Counted from the stretch's first letter, positions 26,394-35,905 are shown. The stretch is 64,000 nt of DNA from Pedobacter jeongneungensis (GCF_000633455.1 NZ_AYMG01000023.1:124001-188000), one strand, 5' to 3'. The notes: generated from the sequence alone by a model not told the origin. Program-made: numbers and translations.

Positions 26394-26654
26394 ATGGAAA
26401 GCACAAAAGATAATAACGACAATTTAGGCGATAAAAATGCAGATAATTCGGCAGATAAAACCAATATGCCCGATCAGCTGGTGCCCCGCCACCGCAGCAA
26501 TGATAACGAAAAGAAAAATACGGTAGAAAGCGATGCCGGTAACCTGGGCAGAAATTTTGGAAGAGGCGATTTCGGCTCTGAAGAAGCCAGGGAAGATGCT
26601 GAAAAAGGCAATAAAGGCCATGCTGGCAATATGCCGAACAGTACAGAAAAATAA
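26394..26654 (+). CDS. Small hydrophilic protein of unknown function
   Basis: An 86-residue, highly charged protein, rich in Asn, Asp, Lys, Glu and Gly and without hydrophobic stretches, so probably disordered and soluble. It contains DNLGDKNADNSADKTN and GRNFGRGDFGSEEAREDAEK. A good gene-end hairpin follows its stop directly (26655-26681). I recognise no family; the character resembles stress-related hydrophilins. The low-complexity make-up could also arise by chance, but the compact fit between the fucose operon and the terminator favours a real gene. Confidence 0.55.
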   Translation: MESTKDNNDNLGDKNADNSADKTNMPDQLVPRHRSNDNEKKNTVESDAGNLGRNFGRGDFGSEEAREDAEKGNKGHAGNMPNSTEK

Positions 26655-26681
26655 AAGCCCCCGATGTAAAATCGGGAGCTT
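26655..26681. terminator. Hairpin terminator shared by convergent genes
   Basis: AAGCCCCCGAT (26655-26665) pairs with ATCGGGAGCTT (26671-26681) with one mismatch around GTAAA. Read on the minus strand the stem is followed by TTTTATTTTT, which suits the carbonic anhydrase gene; on the plus strand the T content is weaker. Confidence 0.75.
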
Positions 26682-26717
26682 CTCCTAACAACTAAAAAAT
26701 AACACCTATGGGGTGTT

Positions 26718-27374
26718 TTATCCTACCTTAAACGCAGGGGCAACATCATCAAGACAAGTACAGGTTACTTTCAGATCTTTGATGATTCCTGTTTTCAGGC
26801 TGTAAACCCAGGCATGTACAGCTAATTCCTGTCCATTTGCCCAGGCGCTTTGCACAATCGAAGTATTGGTCACATTTGCAGCGCCCTCAATGGCGTTTAA
26901 CTCCACTAAGCGGTCAAATCGCTGATCCGGATCTTTAATGGTAGCCATCTCACGTTCATGGGTACGGTATACATCACGGATATTTCTCAACCAGTTGTCA
27001 ATAATACCAACCTGTTTATTACCCAAAGCAGCTTTAACACCACCGCAACCATAATGGCCGCAAACAATAACATGTTTTACTTTTAACACATTAATCGAAT
27101 AATCGAGTACCGACAGCAGGTTCATATCAGTATGTACCACCACATTGGCAATGTTTCTGTGTACGAAAATATCACCTGGTCTGGTGTTTGTAATCTGGTT
27201 GGCTGGTACACGGCTATCTGAACAGCCGATCCATAAAACAGGTGGGCTCTGACCTTCTGATAATTTATCAAAAAAGGCAGGATCGTTATCTATTGTATCT
27301 TTAACCCAGTCTTTATTACCCTGTAATAAGTTCTCGTAAGTGATATCTTTTGTATCTATTGTTTTTGCGCACAT
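26718..27374 (-). CDS. Beta-class carbonic anhydrase
   Basis: Interconverts carbon dioxide and bicarbonate in the cytoplasm. The 218-residue protein holds the zinc ligands Cys51 and Asp53 in WIGCSDSR and His107 and Cys110 in CGHYGCGG, with the usual RPGDIFVHRNIAN segment between. It starts two bases after the stop of the SulP transporter gene, so the pair is one operon. A SulP-carbonic anhydrase pair suggests bicarbonate capture for carboxylases; an acyl-CoA carboxylase subunit lies 3 kb away, but on the other strand. Confidence 0.95.
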   Translation of the reverse strand: MCAKTIDTKDITYENLLQGNKDWVKDTIDNDPAFFDKLSEGQSPPVLWIGCSDSRVPANQITNTRPGDIFVHRNIANVVVHTDMNLLSVLDYSINVLKVKHVIVCGHYGCGGVKAALGNKQVGIIDNWLRNIRDVYRTHEREMATIKDPDQRFDRLVELNAIEGAANVTNTSIVQSAWANGQELAVHAWVYSLKTGIIKDLKVTCTCLDDVAPAFKVG

Positions 27375-27376
27375 AA

Positions 27377-28984
27377 CTATAATTTATTAATGTCTTCTTC
27401 TACTTTTATATTTAATTTTGGTACAGAGTAATGTTTCTGTATGTTTTCTAAAGTTACAATAATGCCTTTTGTATAAGCATTATGTTTGTAATTGTAAATG
27501 GTTTCCAATACATCCGGGTCAATATACCTCGCGTTAGAACCATCAATAATTACGTTTGTTTCTTTGGGGATATTCGTTAAAACCACCTGTATCGCTGCTT
27601 TATTTAAAAAGGAAACTTCTTCTGCCAGTTTAATCCTGATGTTCTTTTTATCACCTTCGTTCGAGATCCTGTAAAAAAAGGGATTGCGCATATTGGTACG
27701 CAATAAATAGAAAACCGAAACCAGCATACCAACAGCCACACCTTTTAACAGATCGGTAAATAAAACCGCCACAACCGTAATTACAAACGGAACAAACTGG
27801 TCCCAGCCCTTATGGTACATGTGTTTAAACAAGCTGATGCGTGTTAATTTATAACCCGTTACCAATAAAATGGCCGCTAAACATGATAATGGAATCATAT
27901 TGATTAAACCCGGAATAAACAACAGCGATAATAATAGCCAGGTACCATGAAAAATGGCCGACATTTTGGTCCTGCCACCGGCATTTACATTGGCCGAGCT
28001 ACGTACAATTACCGATGTCATCGGTAAACCGCCAACCATACCGCTGGTAATGTTACCTATACCCTGTGCAATTAATTCCCTGTTTGTTGGTGTTACACGT
28101 TTAATCGGATCTATTTTATCTACCGCCTCAATACTCAGTAAAGTTTCTAAACTGGCCACAATAGCAATGGTTAAAGCTACGATGTAAACATTTTTGTTGG
28201 CCAGTTGCGAAAAATCAGGCAGGGTAAATAAACCCACAAATTCACCAAAACCGCCTACCACCGGGATTTTCACCATCTGATCGGCACGTAAAGGATGATC
28301 AGTACCGGCAAACAACAGCGTTCCTAAAACCCCTAAAGTAACCACCAATAAAGGTGCAGGCACCACGGCCAGTTTCGGAAATTTAGGCCATATAATCAAA
28401 ATGGCTATCGATAACAAGCTGATGACCACTGCTGCCAAACTAAAATGGCTCAAGGCTGCTGTAATCGCAGAAAAAGTATTTTCGTGATCTTGTTGAAAGA
28501 ATCCTTCATCACCCGTAAAATCCGTATCAACACCCAGCGCATGCGGTAACTGTTTTAAAATCAAAATCAGTCCGATGGCGGCAAGCATTCCTTCAATTAC
28601 GCTTGATGGAAAGTAATTACCAATCGTTCCGGCTTTAACCAGGCCCAAAATCAATTGGAAAACCCCGGCAAGTACAACGGCAAGTAAAAAGGTTGGATAG
28701 CTGCCCAAAGAGGTAATGGCACCCAGCACAATAACGGTTAAACCCGCCGCCGGGCCACTCACACTAAGCTGCGAGCCACTAAAAGAAGCAACCACTATTC
28801 CTCCAATAATGCCGGTGATTAAACCGGCAAACAATGGCGCACCCGAGGCCAGTGCAATACCCAAACACAATGGCAATGCCACCAAAAACACTACAATACT
28901 TGCAGGTAAATCTTTCTTTAAATTCTTTTTAAGAATATATTTCTTCACATCCGAACCTGAAAAGGCCGGGTTAAACTTTTGCAT
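27377..28984 (-). CDS. SulP-family anion transporter, probable bicarbonate or sulfate uptake
   Basis: A 535-residue inner-membrane protein with the SulP layout: a charged N-terminus, about 10-14 hydrophobic helices and a C-terminal STAS-like domain (from about residue 440, including NVIIDGSNARYIDPDVLETI). Family motifs such as ASIVVFLVALPLCLGIALASGAPLFAGLITG and GNITSGMVGGLPMTSVIVRSSAN are present. I start at MQKFNPAFSG (28984); upstream in-frame residues to 29098 carry no family similarity. It is followed two bases later by a carbonic anhydrase, which argues for bicarbonate, as with BicA, though sulfate remains possible. Confidence 0.88.
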   Translation of the reverse strand: MQKFNPAFSGSDVKKYILKKNLKKDLPASIVVFLVALPLCLGIALASGAPLFAGLITGIIGGIVVASFSGSQLSVSGPAAGLTVIVLGAITSLGSYPTFLLAVVLAGVFQLILGLVKAGTIGNYFPSSVIEGMLAAIGLILILKQLPHALGVDTDFTGDEGFFQQDHENTFSAITAALSHFSLAAVVISLLSIAILIIWPKFPKLAVVPAPLLVVTLGVLGTLLFAGTDHPLRADQMVKIPVVGGFGEFVGLFTLPDFSQLANKNVYIVALTIAIVASLETLLSIEAVDKIDPIKRVTPTNRELIAQGIGNITSGMVGGLPMTSVIVRSSANVNAGGRTKMSAIFHGTWLLLSLLFIPGLINMIPLSCLAAILLVTGYKLTRISLFKHMYHKGWDQFVPFVITVVAVLFTDLLKGVAVGMLVSVFYLLRTNMRNPFFYRISNEGDKKNIRIKLAEEVSFLNKAAIQVVLTNIPKETNVIIDGSNARYIDPDVLETIYNYKHNAYTKGIIVTLENIQKHYSVPKLNIKVEEDINKL

Positions 28985-29141
28985 AACGATATAATTAGCT
29001 GGTAAATTTTTAACGAATAAATCGTGAGGGGATATTAAATGCGCACAGTAAAGAACAGCACAACACCATGTAAAATGCTTAAACACGGCAATGTTCAATT
29101 CAATAAAAAAGGCACAGATAATTTACCCCAAATAATAGAAA

Positions 29142-29486
29142 CTAAATAAAGTTAGGCGGCGGTGTTGGTACCGTAGGGTGATATGGATCTACATATCTTT
29201 TGAAGTGTTCGATAAAACTGCTCTTCAGTACGAAATGGCTTGAAGAGAACTCGTAAGAAAAGATAGGATGGTTAAGTTCTACGAGTTTAAAATCGGTAAA
29301 TTTTGCGGTGTCTTTGGCGGTATCCTTCCCGCCGTCATGCTCTAACTCAATCTGCATGATTACCGCATTCATGATTTCCTTGTCAATACTCGTACAAAAA
29401 ACCGGCGCACCAGATATACCCATCTTCGCCATGAAGATGAACATGAATGCGGTAACGATTATATACTTGTATTTTCGTAAAAACAT
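29142..29486 (-). CDS. Small exported or membrane-anchored hypothetical protein
   Basis: A 114-residue protein with a basic start and one hydrophobic helix (about residues 8-27, KYIIVTAFMFIFMAKMGI), then a mostly polar body and a proline-rich end (DPYHPTVPTPPP). The helix could be a signal peptide or an anchor. I recognise no domain. It precedes the SulP-carbonic anhydrase pair on the same strand with a 157-base gap, so it may be a separate unit. The protein-like composition and the long frame favour a real gene. Confidence 0.55.
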   Translation of the reverse strand: MFLRKYKYIIVTAFMFIFMAKMGISGAPVFCTSIDKEIMNAVIMQIELEHDGGKDTAKDTAKFTDFKLVELNHPIFSYEFSSSHFVLKSSFIEHFKRYVDPYHPTVPTPPPNFI

Positions 29487-30290
29487 CTGCTGATTCTAAT
29501 GTCGTTTTAATACTAACGTTTACAAAAATAAACGGATAATTGGTTTTTCAATACTTTAGGCTGTAAAAAAAATGTAATTTAAGTAAAATGCAGGCATCCA
29601 TGATGCAAAAACAGGGTTTATTTAGAGGTTTTGAAAACAGTTGGTTCCACTATTATCGGTTAGTTCAGTCCTGCCATCCGCTAAATCTTTTTGGCAATAT
29701 TGGCTATAAATTCAAAATCAACTGAGGCCAAAAAGGATACCGCTGCTGTCAGGTTTATAAACAAAGAGAGTGGAAAGATATTTTTATTGGTGTGCTTTCG
29801 CATTATTCAAACCTCAAAGGTTTTTATAACATCAAGATTTTCCTTAGTTGTTCTTAGATGGCTAAGGCGGTCATTTTTTTTTGGAAACTAAGGGTTCAGT
29901 TTCTATGGCGGCTTCAGTCCCGCTATCGCTTTACTCCGTTGCACTTCGTGTTCGCTCCTATCGGGTTTATTTAACAAGGGCAGGTGGCACGATTGAAGTG
30001 TTCAAACCATAAGCCCTACATTCTAAACCCGACAGCAGCGATTCCGATCCTTCATCGGAAGTAGCGAATGGCGGGACTGCTGTTTCCGAAAAGTACAGAA
30101 GCCTTCATTTCCCAATTATTTTCAACCATATGAGACATTTAAGTATACATAAGTGCTTTTCCAAACCTACTCCTACTATGGTTATTATAAATAACATCAA
30201 ACTAGTCTTGCATTACCGCTGGTAATTTTTAATTTTAAAACTTAAATAAAAATTCAGTTATCATCCCAACTGCGTTTTAAAAAATAATTT
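29487..30290. other. Repeat-filled intergenic region
   Basis: 804 bases with no supportable gene. It contains a long inverted element at 29911-30082, a segment near 29680-29760 that resembles 3640-3740, and a right flank (30095-30165) that resembles 53135-53205. Short frames here are not protein-like. The last ~60 bases are very AT-rich and presumably hold the promoter of the Bro-N gene. Confidence 0.6.
29911..30082. repeat. Long imperfect inverted repeat (about 60-bp arms)
   Basis: The left arm (29911-29970) begins with GCTTCAGTCCCGCTATCGCT and ends with TATCGGGTTTA; the right arm (30024-30081) begins with TAAACCCGACAGC and ends with AGCGAATGGCGGGACTGCTG. Outer and inner ends are complementary with a diverged middle. 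Related partial copies lie near 52960-53150 (right arm and flank) and 55490-55550 (left arm). Confidence 0.75.
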
Positions 30291-30896
30291 ATGAGTGATA
30301 TTAAGCTATTTGAAGAAAAACAGGTTAGAAGCCATTGGGATGATGTAGAAGGACAATGGTATTTTTCAATTATTGATGTAATTGAAGTTCTAACAACTTC
30401 AGATCGTCCTAGAAAATATTGGGCCGATTTAAAGTCTAAACTTAAAAAAGAAGGAAGTGAACTGTCCGATCAAATCGGACAGTTGAAAATGAAAGCTTCA
30501 GATGGAAAATCAAGAGCTACTGATGTTGCCAATACTCCCCAACTCCTACGGATTATTCAATCCATACCAAGTCCAAAAGCAGAGCCTTTTAAACAATGGC
30601 TTGCAAAGGTTGGTTATGAGCGGATCCAAGAAATAACTAATCCTGAACAAAGTGTAAATAGAGCAAGGGAAAACTGGCAAAAACTAGGTCGCAGTACAGC
30701 ACTCGCCGAATTATCTACTAGACAAATTGCAGAGACAGAAGAATCAATGGGATTAAAAGAAAATGCTAGTTCAGGTAAAAAGGGAGGTGCTATAGCAAAG
30801 AATGCAAGAATTGCTTTAGAAAGCAAAACGGGAAAAAGTGTTATTACAGGAGAAAATTTTTTACCTACACCAAAAGAAAACAAGAAATTGAAATAG
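30291..30896 (+). CDS. Bro-N domain protein, phage antirepressor-like
   Basis: A 201-residue protein whose first ~110 residues are the Bro-N domain seen in viral and phage antirepressors (HWDDVEGQWYFSIIDVIEVL, RPRKYWADLKSKLKKEGSEL, SIPSPKAEPFKQWLAKVGYE). The C-terminal part has GRSTALAELSTRQIAETEES and KGGAIAKNARIALESKTGKS, also found in stand-alone antirepressor-like genes of Bacteroidota. It probably binds DNA. There are no other phage genes nearby, so it is likely a domesticated or stranded phage gene. It ends six bases before the acyl-CoA carboxylase start, an odd partner; its base make-up appears more AT-rich than its neighbours. Confidence 0.85.
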   Translation: MSDIKLFEEKQVRSHWDDVEGQWYFSIIDVIEVLTTSDRPRKYWADLKSKLKKEGSELSDQIGQLKMKASDGKSRATDVANTPQLLRIIQSIPSPKAEPFKQWLAKVGYERIQEITNPEQSVNRARENWQKLGRSTALAELSTRQIAETEESMGLKENASSGKKGGAIAKNARIALESKTGKSVITGENFLPTPKENKKLK

Positions 30897-30902
30897 TTCG
30901 CA

Positions 30903-32444
30903 ATGGATAAAAAAATAGCATTACTTAAAGATAAAATTAACCAGGCCAACCTTGGCGGCGGACAGGCCCGTATCGACAGTCAGCATAAAAAAGGTAAACT
31001 TACTGCCCGTGAGCGCATCCATTTTTTAATGGACGAAGGCAGTTTCGAAGAAATCGGCATGATGGTTACCCACCGCAGCACCGATTTCGGTATGGAGCGC
31101 GAAAAATACCTTGGTGATGGCGTTGTAACTGGTTACGGAACCATTAACGGGCGCTTAATTTATGTTTTCTCTCAGGATTTTACCGTATTTGGTGGTTCGC
31201 TATCCGAAACTCATGCCGAAAAAATCTGCAAGCTGATGGATATGGCCATGAAAAATGGTGCACCATTAATCGGCTTAAACGATAGTGGCGGTGCCCGTAT
31301 TCAGGAAGGCGTGGTATCATTAGGTGGTTATGCCGATATCTTTTACAAAAATGTACAGGCATCAGGCGTTATTCCGCAGCTATCGGCCATTATGGGGCCT
31401 TGTGCTGGTGGAGCGGTGTATTCGCCTGCCATTACCGATTTTATCCTGATGGTAGAAAATACCTCGTATATGTTTGTTACGGGGCCTAACGTAGTAAAAA
31501 CCGTAACCCACGAAGAAGTAACTTCAGAAGAACTGGGCGGTGCCAGCACACATGCTACAAAATCGGGCGTTACCCATTTTGCCTGCGCCAACGAAATTGA
31601 TGCGATTACCCATGTAAAGAAATTACTCAGTTACATGCCTCAAAACTGTGAGGAAATTGCAGATCATTTACCTTACGAAGCTACCGACGAAAGCCGGCCA
31701 GAACTCAATACTTTTATGCCTGAAAATGCTTCACAGCCTTACGATATCCGTGAAGTGATTAGTACTGTTGCCGATACTGATAGCTTTTTAGAAGTACACG
31801 CCGCTTATGCAGAAAACATTGTAGTAGGTTTTGCCCGTTTAGCAGGCAGAAGCATCGGCATTGTGGCTAATCAACCAGCCTATTTAGCGGGTGTTTTAGA
31901 TAGCAATTCTTCAAGCAAAGCGGCCCGTTTTGTCCGTTTTTGCGATTGCTTTAACATCCCATTACTGGTATTTGAGGATGTGCCGGGCTTTTTACCGGGT
32001 ACTGATCAGGAGTGGAACGGCATTATCACCAATGGGGCAAAATTATTATACGCCTTTAGCGAAGCTACGGTGCCGCGCATTACGGTGATTACCCGAAAAG
32101 CCTATGGTGGCGCCTACGATGTAATGAACAGCAAACACATTGGCGCCGATATGAACTATGCCTGGCCGAGTGCCGAAATTGCGGTAATGGGTGCAAAAGG
32201 TGCTGCAGAAATCATTTTTAAAAGAGAGATTACTTCAGCAGAAAACCCGGAAGAAAAATGGCTGGAAAAAGAAAAACTCTACTCTGATATCTTTGCTAAC
32301 CCCTATCGTGCAGCAGAGCGTGGCTTTGTTGATGAAGTAATAGAACCTGCCCAAACGCGTATAAAGTTGATAAAAGCTTTCAAGATGTTAGAAAATAAGG
32401 TGGTGAATAACCCCAGAAAGAAACATGGAAATATACCTTTGTAG
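30903..32444 (+). CDS. Acyl-CoA carboxylase beta subunit (carboxyltransferase)
   Basis: A 513-residue carboxyltransferase of the propionyl-CoA/methylmalonyl-CoA decarboxylase group. The two crotonase-like halves are visible: [22 protein letters not shown] with [16 protein letters not shown] in the first, and [26 protein letters not shown] with [19 protein letters not shown] in the second. It transfers carboxyl from biotin to an acyl-CoA such as propionyl-CoA. No biotin carboxylase or biotin carrier gene is in the window, so partners are elsewhere. It starts six bases after the Bro-N gene and may share its transcript. Confidence 0.93.
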   Translation: MDKKIALLKDKINQANLGGGQARIDSQHKKGKLTARERIHFLMDEGSFEEIGMMVTHRSTDFGMEREKYLGDGVVTGYGTINGRLIYVFSQDFTVFGGSLSETHAEKICKLMDMAMKNGAPLIGLNDSGGARIQEGVVSLGGYADIFYKNVQASGVIPQLSAIMGPCAGGAVYSPAITDFILMVENTSYMFVTGPNVVKTVTHEEVTSEELGGASTHATKSGVTHFACANEIDAITHVKKLLSYMPQNCEEIADHLPYEATDESRPELNTFMPENASQPYDIREVISTVADTDSFLEVHAAYAENIVVGFARLAGRSIGIVANQPAYLAGVLDSNSSSKAARFVRFCDCFNIPLLVFEDVPGFLPGTDQEWNGIITNGAKLLYAFSEATVPRITVITRKAYGGAYDVMNSKHIGADMNYAWPSAEIAVMGAKGAAEIIFKREITSAENPEEKWLEKEKLYSDIFANPYRAAERGFVDEVIEPAQTRIKLIKAFKMLENKVVNNPRKKHGNIPL

Positions 32445-32454
32445 AAAATAGTCA

Positions 32455-32527
32455 TTAGTCCATAGTCAGGTAGTAATCAACTCGCCTCTTAAGACTCATG
32501 ACTGGGGACTTCCGACTCAAGACTCAA
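32455..32527. repeat. Shuffled gact/agtc low-complexity tract
   Basis: A run of short variants of AGTC and GACT words between the carboxylase stop and the MFS start. Similar tracts lie at about 2142-2174, 44608-44645 and 53281-53317, always directly beside gene ends or starts. They do not form long hairpins or code for protein. Confidence 0.55.
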
Positions 32528-33697
32528 ATGCAGATTACTCAGAAACTATCCCGAACCGATATATTGCTCATGGCTTTTTGCACAGGCCTCATTGTTGCAA
32601 ACATTTATTACTGCCAGCCATTGGTGATCTTGATTGCAAAAGATTTTAACCTTACGGAAACCGACGCTGGAAAAATTACCTACCTCACGCAAATTGGTTA
32701 TGCACTAGGGCTTTTCCTTTTGGTTCCGCTGGGTGATATGTTCGAGCGTAAAAAGCAGATCCTCATCATTACAGGTCTGGCTATTTTTGCTTTATTGGTT
32801 GCCGCACTTTCGCACACCTTTTTTATATTGGAAATTGCTTCTATCCTGATCGGAACCTGTTCTATCGTTCCTCAGCTTATCCTCCCATTAGCAGCCAATT
32901 TAAGCACCGACGAAAACCGTGGAGCTAACATTGGTATGATCATGAGTGGTTTATTGGTGGGCATTCTGGCCTCGCGTGCGGTAAGCGGAAGCATTGGTTT
33001 TTGGTTAGGCTGGAGAGCGGTTTATTATATCGCAGCTGCAATTTGCGGATTACTTATACTGTTAATGGCCAAACGTTTTCCGCAAAGCTATCCTGCATTT
33101 AAAGGTACATACAAAGAACTGATGCGCTCGATGTTCAGTTATATCAAAACCCAACCTGCTTTAAGGGAAACTTCCATTATCAACTTTTTGGCCTTTGCCA
33201 TTATCAGTGCATTCTGGACCACCATGGTGTTATTCCTCGCCAACCCGCCATTTAGTTTCCAAACCTTGCAAATCGGATTATTCGGTATTGCAGGTGCTGC
33301 AGGTGCATTGGCCGCACCATTGGTTGGAAAACTGAGCGATGGCAACAATCCACGTAAAAACTTAATGATCGGTTTTATCCTGCAGATCATCAGCATTGCC
33401 TTATTCTATTTTACCGGCAACAACCTGTACCTGTTTGTAATTGGCATTATACTAATCGACATCGGTCAGCAAGCCATACATGTAACCAACCAGACCCATA
33501 TTTATACCCTGATACCTGAAGCAAGAAACCGGCTTAACACCATTTTTATGTCGGTAAGTTTTATCGGTGCCAGTTGCGGTTCAGCTTTAGGCCTCTGGTT
33601 ATGGGGTCAGGGTGGCTGGGCATTATTCTGCTATGGTATGACGGGTATTATTGTCCTCAACATTTTAATTTATCAGTTTTACGGAAGAAAAAAATAA
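32528..33697 (+). CDS. MFS transporter (DHA1-like efflux family)
   Basis: A 389-residue inner-membrane protein with about 12 hydrophobic helices. The loop 2-3 motif GDMFERKKQ is near residues 71-79, typical of major facilitator drug/H+ antiporters; NIYYCQPLV in the first helix resembles YjiJ/NepI-like exporters. I start at MQITQKLSRTD; an upstream in-frame ATG at 32498 lies in a shuffled gactc repeat. Transported compound unknown. Its promoter region is occupied by that repeat tract (about 32455-32527). Confidence 0.87.
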   Translation: MQITQKLSRTDILLMAFCTGLIVANIYYCQPLVILIAKDFNLTETDAGKITYLTQIGYALGLFLLVPLGDMFERKKQILIITGLAIFALLVAALSHTFFILEIASILIGTCSIVPQLILPLAANLSTDENRGANIGMIMSGLLVGILASRAVSGSIGFWLGWRAVYYIAAAICGLLILLMAKRFPQSYPAFKGTYKELMRSMFSYIKTQPALRETSIINFLAFAIISAFWTTMVLFLANPPFSFQTLQIGLFGIAGAAGALAAPLVGKLSDGNNPRKNLMIGFILQIISIALFYFTGNNLYLFVIGIILIDIGQQAIHVTNQTHIYTLIPEARNRLNTIFMSVSFIGASCGSALGLWLWGQGGWALFCYGMTGIIVLNILIYQFYGRKK

Positions 33698-33713
33698 CTA
33701 ACCAATAAAATTT

Positions 33714-34316
33714 ATGAAATCTAAAAACGCAATCAAAACATTTTCAATGCTGTTTATTTGCCTGGCTATTTTTGGCAGTGCTAAAGCACAGGACAGTACA
33801 AAAGTAGAACAGCCAACAGAAGTAAAATCGCTGAATAAAATACGGCTGAACCTATTGTCTCTTCACTACGAGAGAGAGCAAAAGATCGGAAAATTAACCA
33901 CCGCATATGTAGGTGCAGGTGTAGCCGGAACTTTGTCGGTAGAATATCATTACAACTATATTTCAGGAGGTAAAACCAATACCTATTTTGATCTTGCACC
34001 AAACTTATATGCCGGAATCAGGAAATATTATCATTTCGAAAACAGAATAAAAAAAGGAAAAAAAACCATTAATAATGCCTCTAATTATTTTGGTCTGGAT
34101 GTTGCCAGTTATTTTTCTCCACTGATCAAAGGAGGTAATATGGATCAGTACAATGTGGTAGATTTTGAAATTGGAATCACACCGCAATGGGGTTTTCAGC
34201 GTAGCATTGGCAAAAAAACAAATTTCGAACTTTCATTAGGTCCAACTATGCGTATCAACAAATATCAAACTTATTATGGCGTTGACGGAAGAATAGGCTT
34301 TAGCTTTCTACTTTAA
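33714..34316 (+). CDS. Exported beta-barrel-like protein of unknown function
   Basis: A 200-residue protein with a signal peptide (MKSKNAIKTFSMLFICLAIFGSAKAQ) and an acidic linker, then alternating hydrophobic-polar strands rich in Tyr, Phe and Gly, ending in aromatic GRIGFSFLL. The pattern and terminal residues are those of small outer-membrane barrels. No family can be named. It follows the MFS gene by 16 bases and precedes the acetyltransferase by two, so the three may be one transcript. Confidence 0.75.
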   Translation: MKSKNAIKTFSMLFICLAIFGSAKAQDSTKVEQPTEVKSLNKIRLNLLSLHYEREQKIGKLTTAYVGAGVAGTLSVEYHYNYISGGKTNTYFDLAPNLYAGIRKYYHFENRIKKGKKTINNASNYFGLDVASYFSPLIKGGNMDQYNVVDFEIGITPQWGFQRSIGKKTNFELSLGPTMRINKYQTYYGVDGRIGFSFLL

Positions 34317-34318
34317 TT

Positions 34319-34732
34319 ATGGTTCAGATTGAACAGATATTCCCCTCATTAACCTGGCGGATCAGACATGAAACCATGTATCCTGACCAACCTTTCGATA
34401 TTGTAAAACTGCCCGACGATTTTGATGGCATCCATTTTGGATTGTACCTCGATCATAAGTTAACCGGCGTAGTTTCGCTATTTCATGATGGCGATGTTTA
34501 TCAGTTCAGAAAGCTAGCCGTTCTTCCTTCGGCACAAAAAGCAGGTTTAGGTTCGCAACTGATGGACTATATACTCGATTTTTGTAAAATTCAAAAAGCG
34601 ACAAAACTATGGTGCAATGCCCGTGTAAATGCTAAAGAATTTTATTTTAAATTTGGCTTCCACGAAACCGATAAAATCTTTTTTAAAGATGGGCACGATT
34701 TTGTGGTCATGGAAAAAGAATTATCAAGTTAA
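34319..34732 (+). CDS. GNAT-family N-acetyltransferase
   Basis: A 137-residue acetyltransferase of the GNAT fold. The acetyl-CoA-binding segment KLAVLPSAQKAGLGSQLMDYIL carries the Q-x-x-G-x-G pattern, and the last strands (KLWCNARVNAKEFYFKFGFHE) match the family. The short N-terminal part has the strand and helix expected for such enzymes. Substrate unknown; the acceptor could be a small amine or a protein. It starts two bases after the barrel gene. Confidence 0.88.
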   Translation: MVQIEQIFPSLTWRIRHETMYPDQPFDIVKLPDDFDGIHFGLYLDHKLTGVVSLFHDGDVYQFRKLAVLPSAQKAGLGSQLMDYILDFCKIQKATKLWCNARVNAKEFYFKFGFHETDKIFFKDGHDFVVMEKELSS

Positions 34733-34789
34733 GTTAAAAATGAGTATGAGGTCGCAGATCTCAATACTCCCATCTTATATCTATTAATA

Positions 34790-35905
34790 ATGGCTAAGAA
34801 AAAAGACGACGAAAAAAAGAAACACAATCAGGTAGTAACCAAAAAATCTTTACAGTTTCTTGAAGAATACATTAACAACCCTGCCCCTACAGGTTATGAG
34901 TGGGAAGGACAAAAACTTTGGTTAAACTATTTAAAACCATATATCGATGAACATTTTATCGATAATTATGGCACCGCAGTTGGTGTAATTAACCCTAAAG
35001 CTGCTTTTAAAGTAGTTATAGAAGCTCATGCGGATGAGATTTCGTGGTATGTAAACTACATCACCAGTGATGGCTTAATTTATGTGATCCGTAATGGCGG
35101 TTCAGATCATCAGATTGCACCTTCAAAACGTGTAAACATCCATACCGAAAAAGGATTGGTTAAAGCAGTATTCGGCTGGCCGGCTATTCATACCCGCCAT
35201 GGCGAAAAAGAACAGGCTCCGGAGTTAAAAAACATCTTTTTAGATTGTGGCTGCACTTCAAAAGAAGAAGTAGAAAAACTGGGCATCCATGTAGGTTGTG
35301 TAATTACCTACGAAGATGAGTTTATGGTTTTAAACGATCGTTATTATGTTGGTCGTGCATTAGATAACCGTGTAGGTGGTTTTATGATTGCTGAAGTTGC
35401 CCGTTTATTAAAAGAAAACAAGAAAAAACTTCCTTTTGGCTTATACATTGTTAACTCGGTACAGGAAGAAATCGGTTTACGTGGTGCTGAAATGATTGCC
35501 CAACGCATTAAACCAAATGTGGCTATCATTACCGATGTTACACACGATACCACCACCCCAATGATTAACAAAAACATTCAGGGTGATTTATCTGCGGGTA
35601 AAGGGCCAGTGGTTTCTTATGCACCAGCTGTTCAAACCAATCTGAATAAATTACTGATCAAAACTGCTGAGAAAAACAATATTCCGTTCCAGCGCCAGGC
35701 CTCATCACGTTCTACCGGAACGGATACCGATGCTTTTGCTTACTCAAACGGCGGCGTACCTTCGGCATTAATTTCATTACCATTACGTTACATGCACACT
35801 ACAGTAGAAATGGTGCACAAAGAAGATGTAGATAATGTAATCAGCCTGATTTACGAAAGCTTGCTTAACATTACTGATGGACAGGATTTCAGGGAATTTA
35901 AATAA
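34790..35905 (+). CDS. M42-family metallopeptidase
   Basis: A 371-residue cytoplasmic aminopeptidase-like enzyme of the M42 (glutamyl aminopeptidase / FrvX) family. The first metal-binding motif AHADEI contains His80 and Asp82; GRALDNRVGG, VQEEIGLRGA (catalytic and metal glutamates), ITDVTH and PLRYMHTTVE follow in family order. The lysine-rich start (MAKKKDDEKKKHN) precedes the fold and lacks a signal peptide. It should trim N-terminal residues from peptides, working as a large oligomer. Its stop overlaps the start of a small membrane protein by one base. Confidence 0.92.
   Translation: MAKKKDDEKKKHNQVVTKKSLQFLEEYINNPAPTGYEWEGQKLWLNYLKPYIDEHFIDNYGTAVGVINPKAAFKVVIEAHADEISWYVNYITSDGLIYVIRNGGSDHQIAPSKRVNIHTEKGLVKAVFGWPAIHTRHGEKEQAPELKNIFLDCGCTSKEEVEKLGIHVGCVITYEDEFMVLNDRYYVGRALDNRVGGFMIAEVARLLKENKKKLPFGLYIVNSVQEEIGLRGAEMIAQRIKPNVAIITDVTHDTTTPMINKNIQGDLSAGKGPVVSYAPAVQTNLNKLLIKTAEKNNIPFQRQASSRSTGTDTDAFAYSNGGVPSALISLPLRYMHTTVEMVHKEDVDNVISLIYESLLNITDGQDFREFK

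Noticed and set aside
30291-30896. Prophage or prophage remnant
   Set aside because: Only one phage-type gene is present; no integrase, capsid, terminase or attachment repeats are seen around it.
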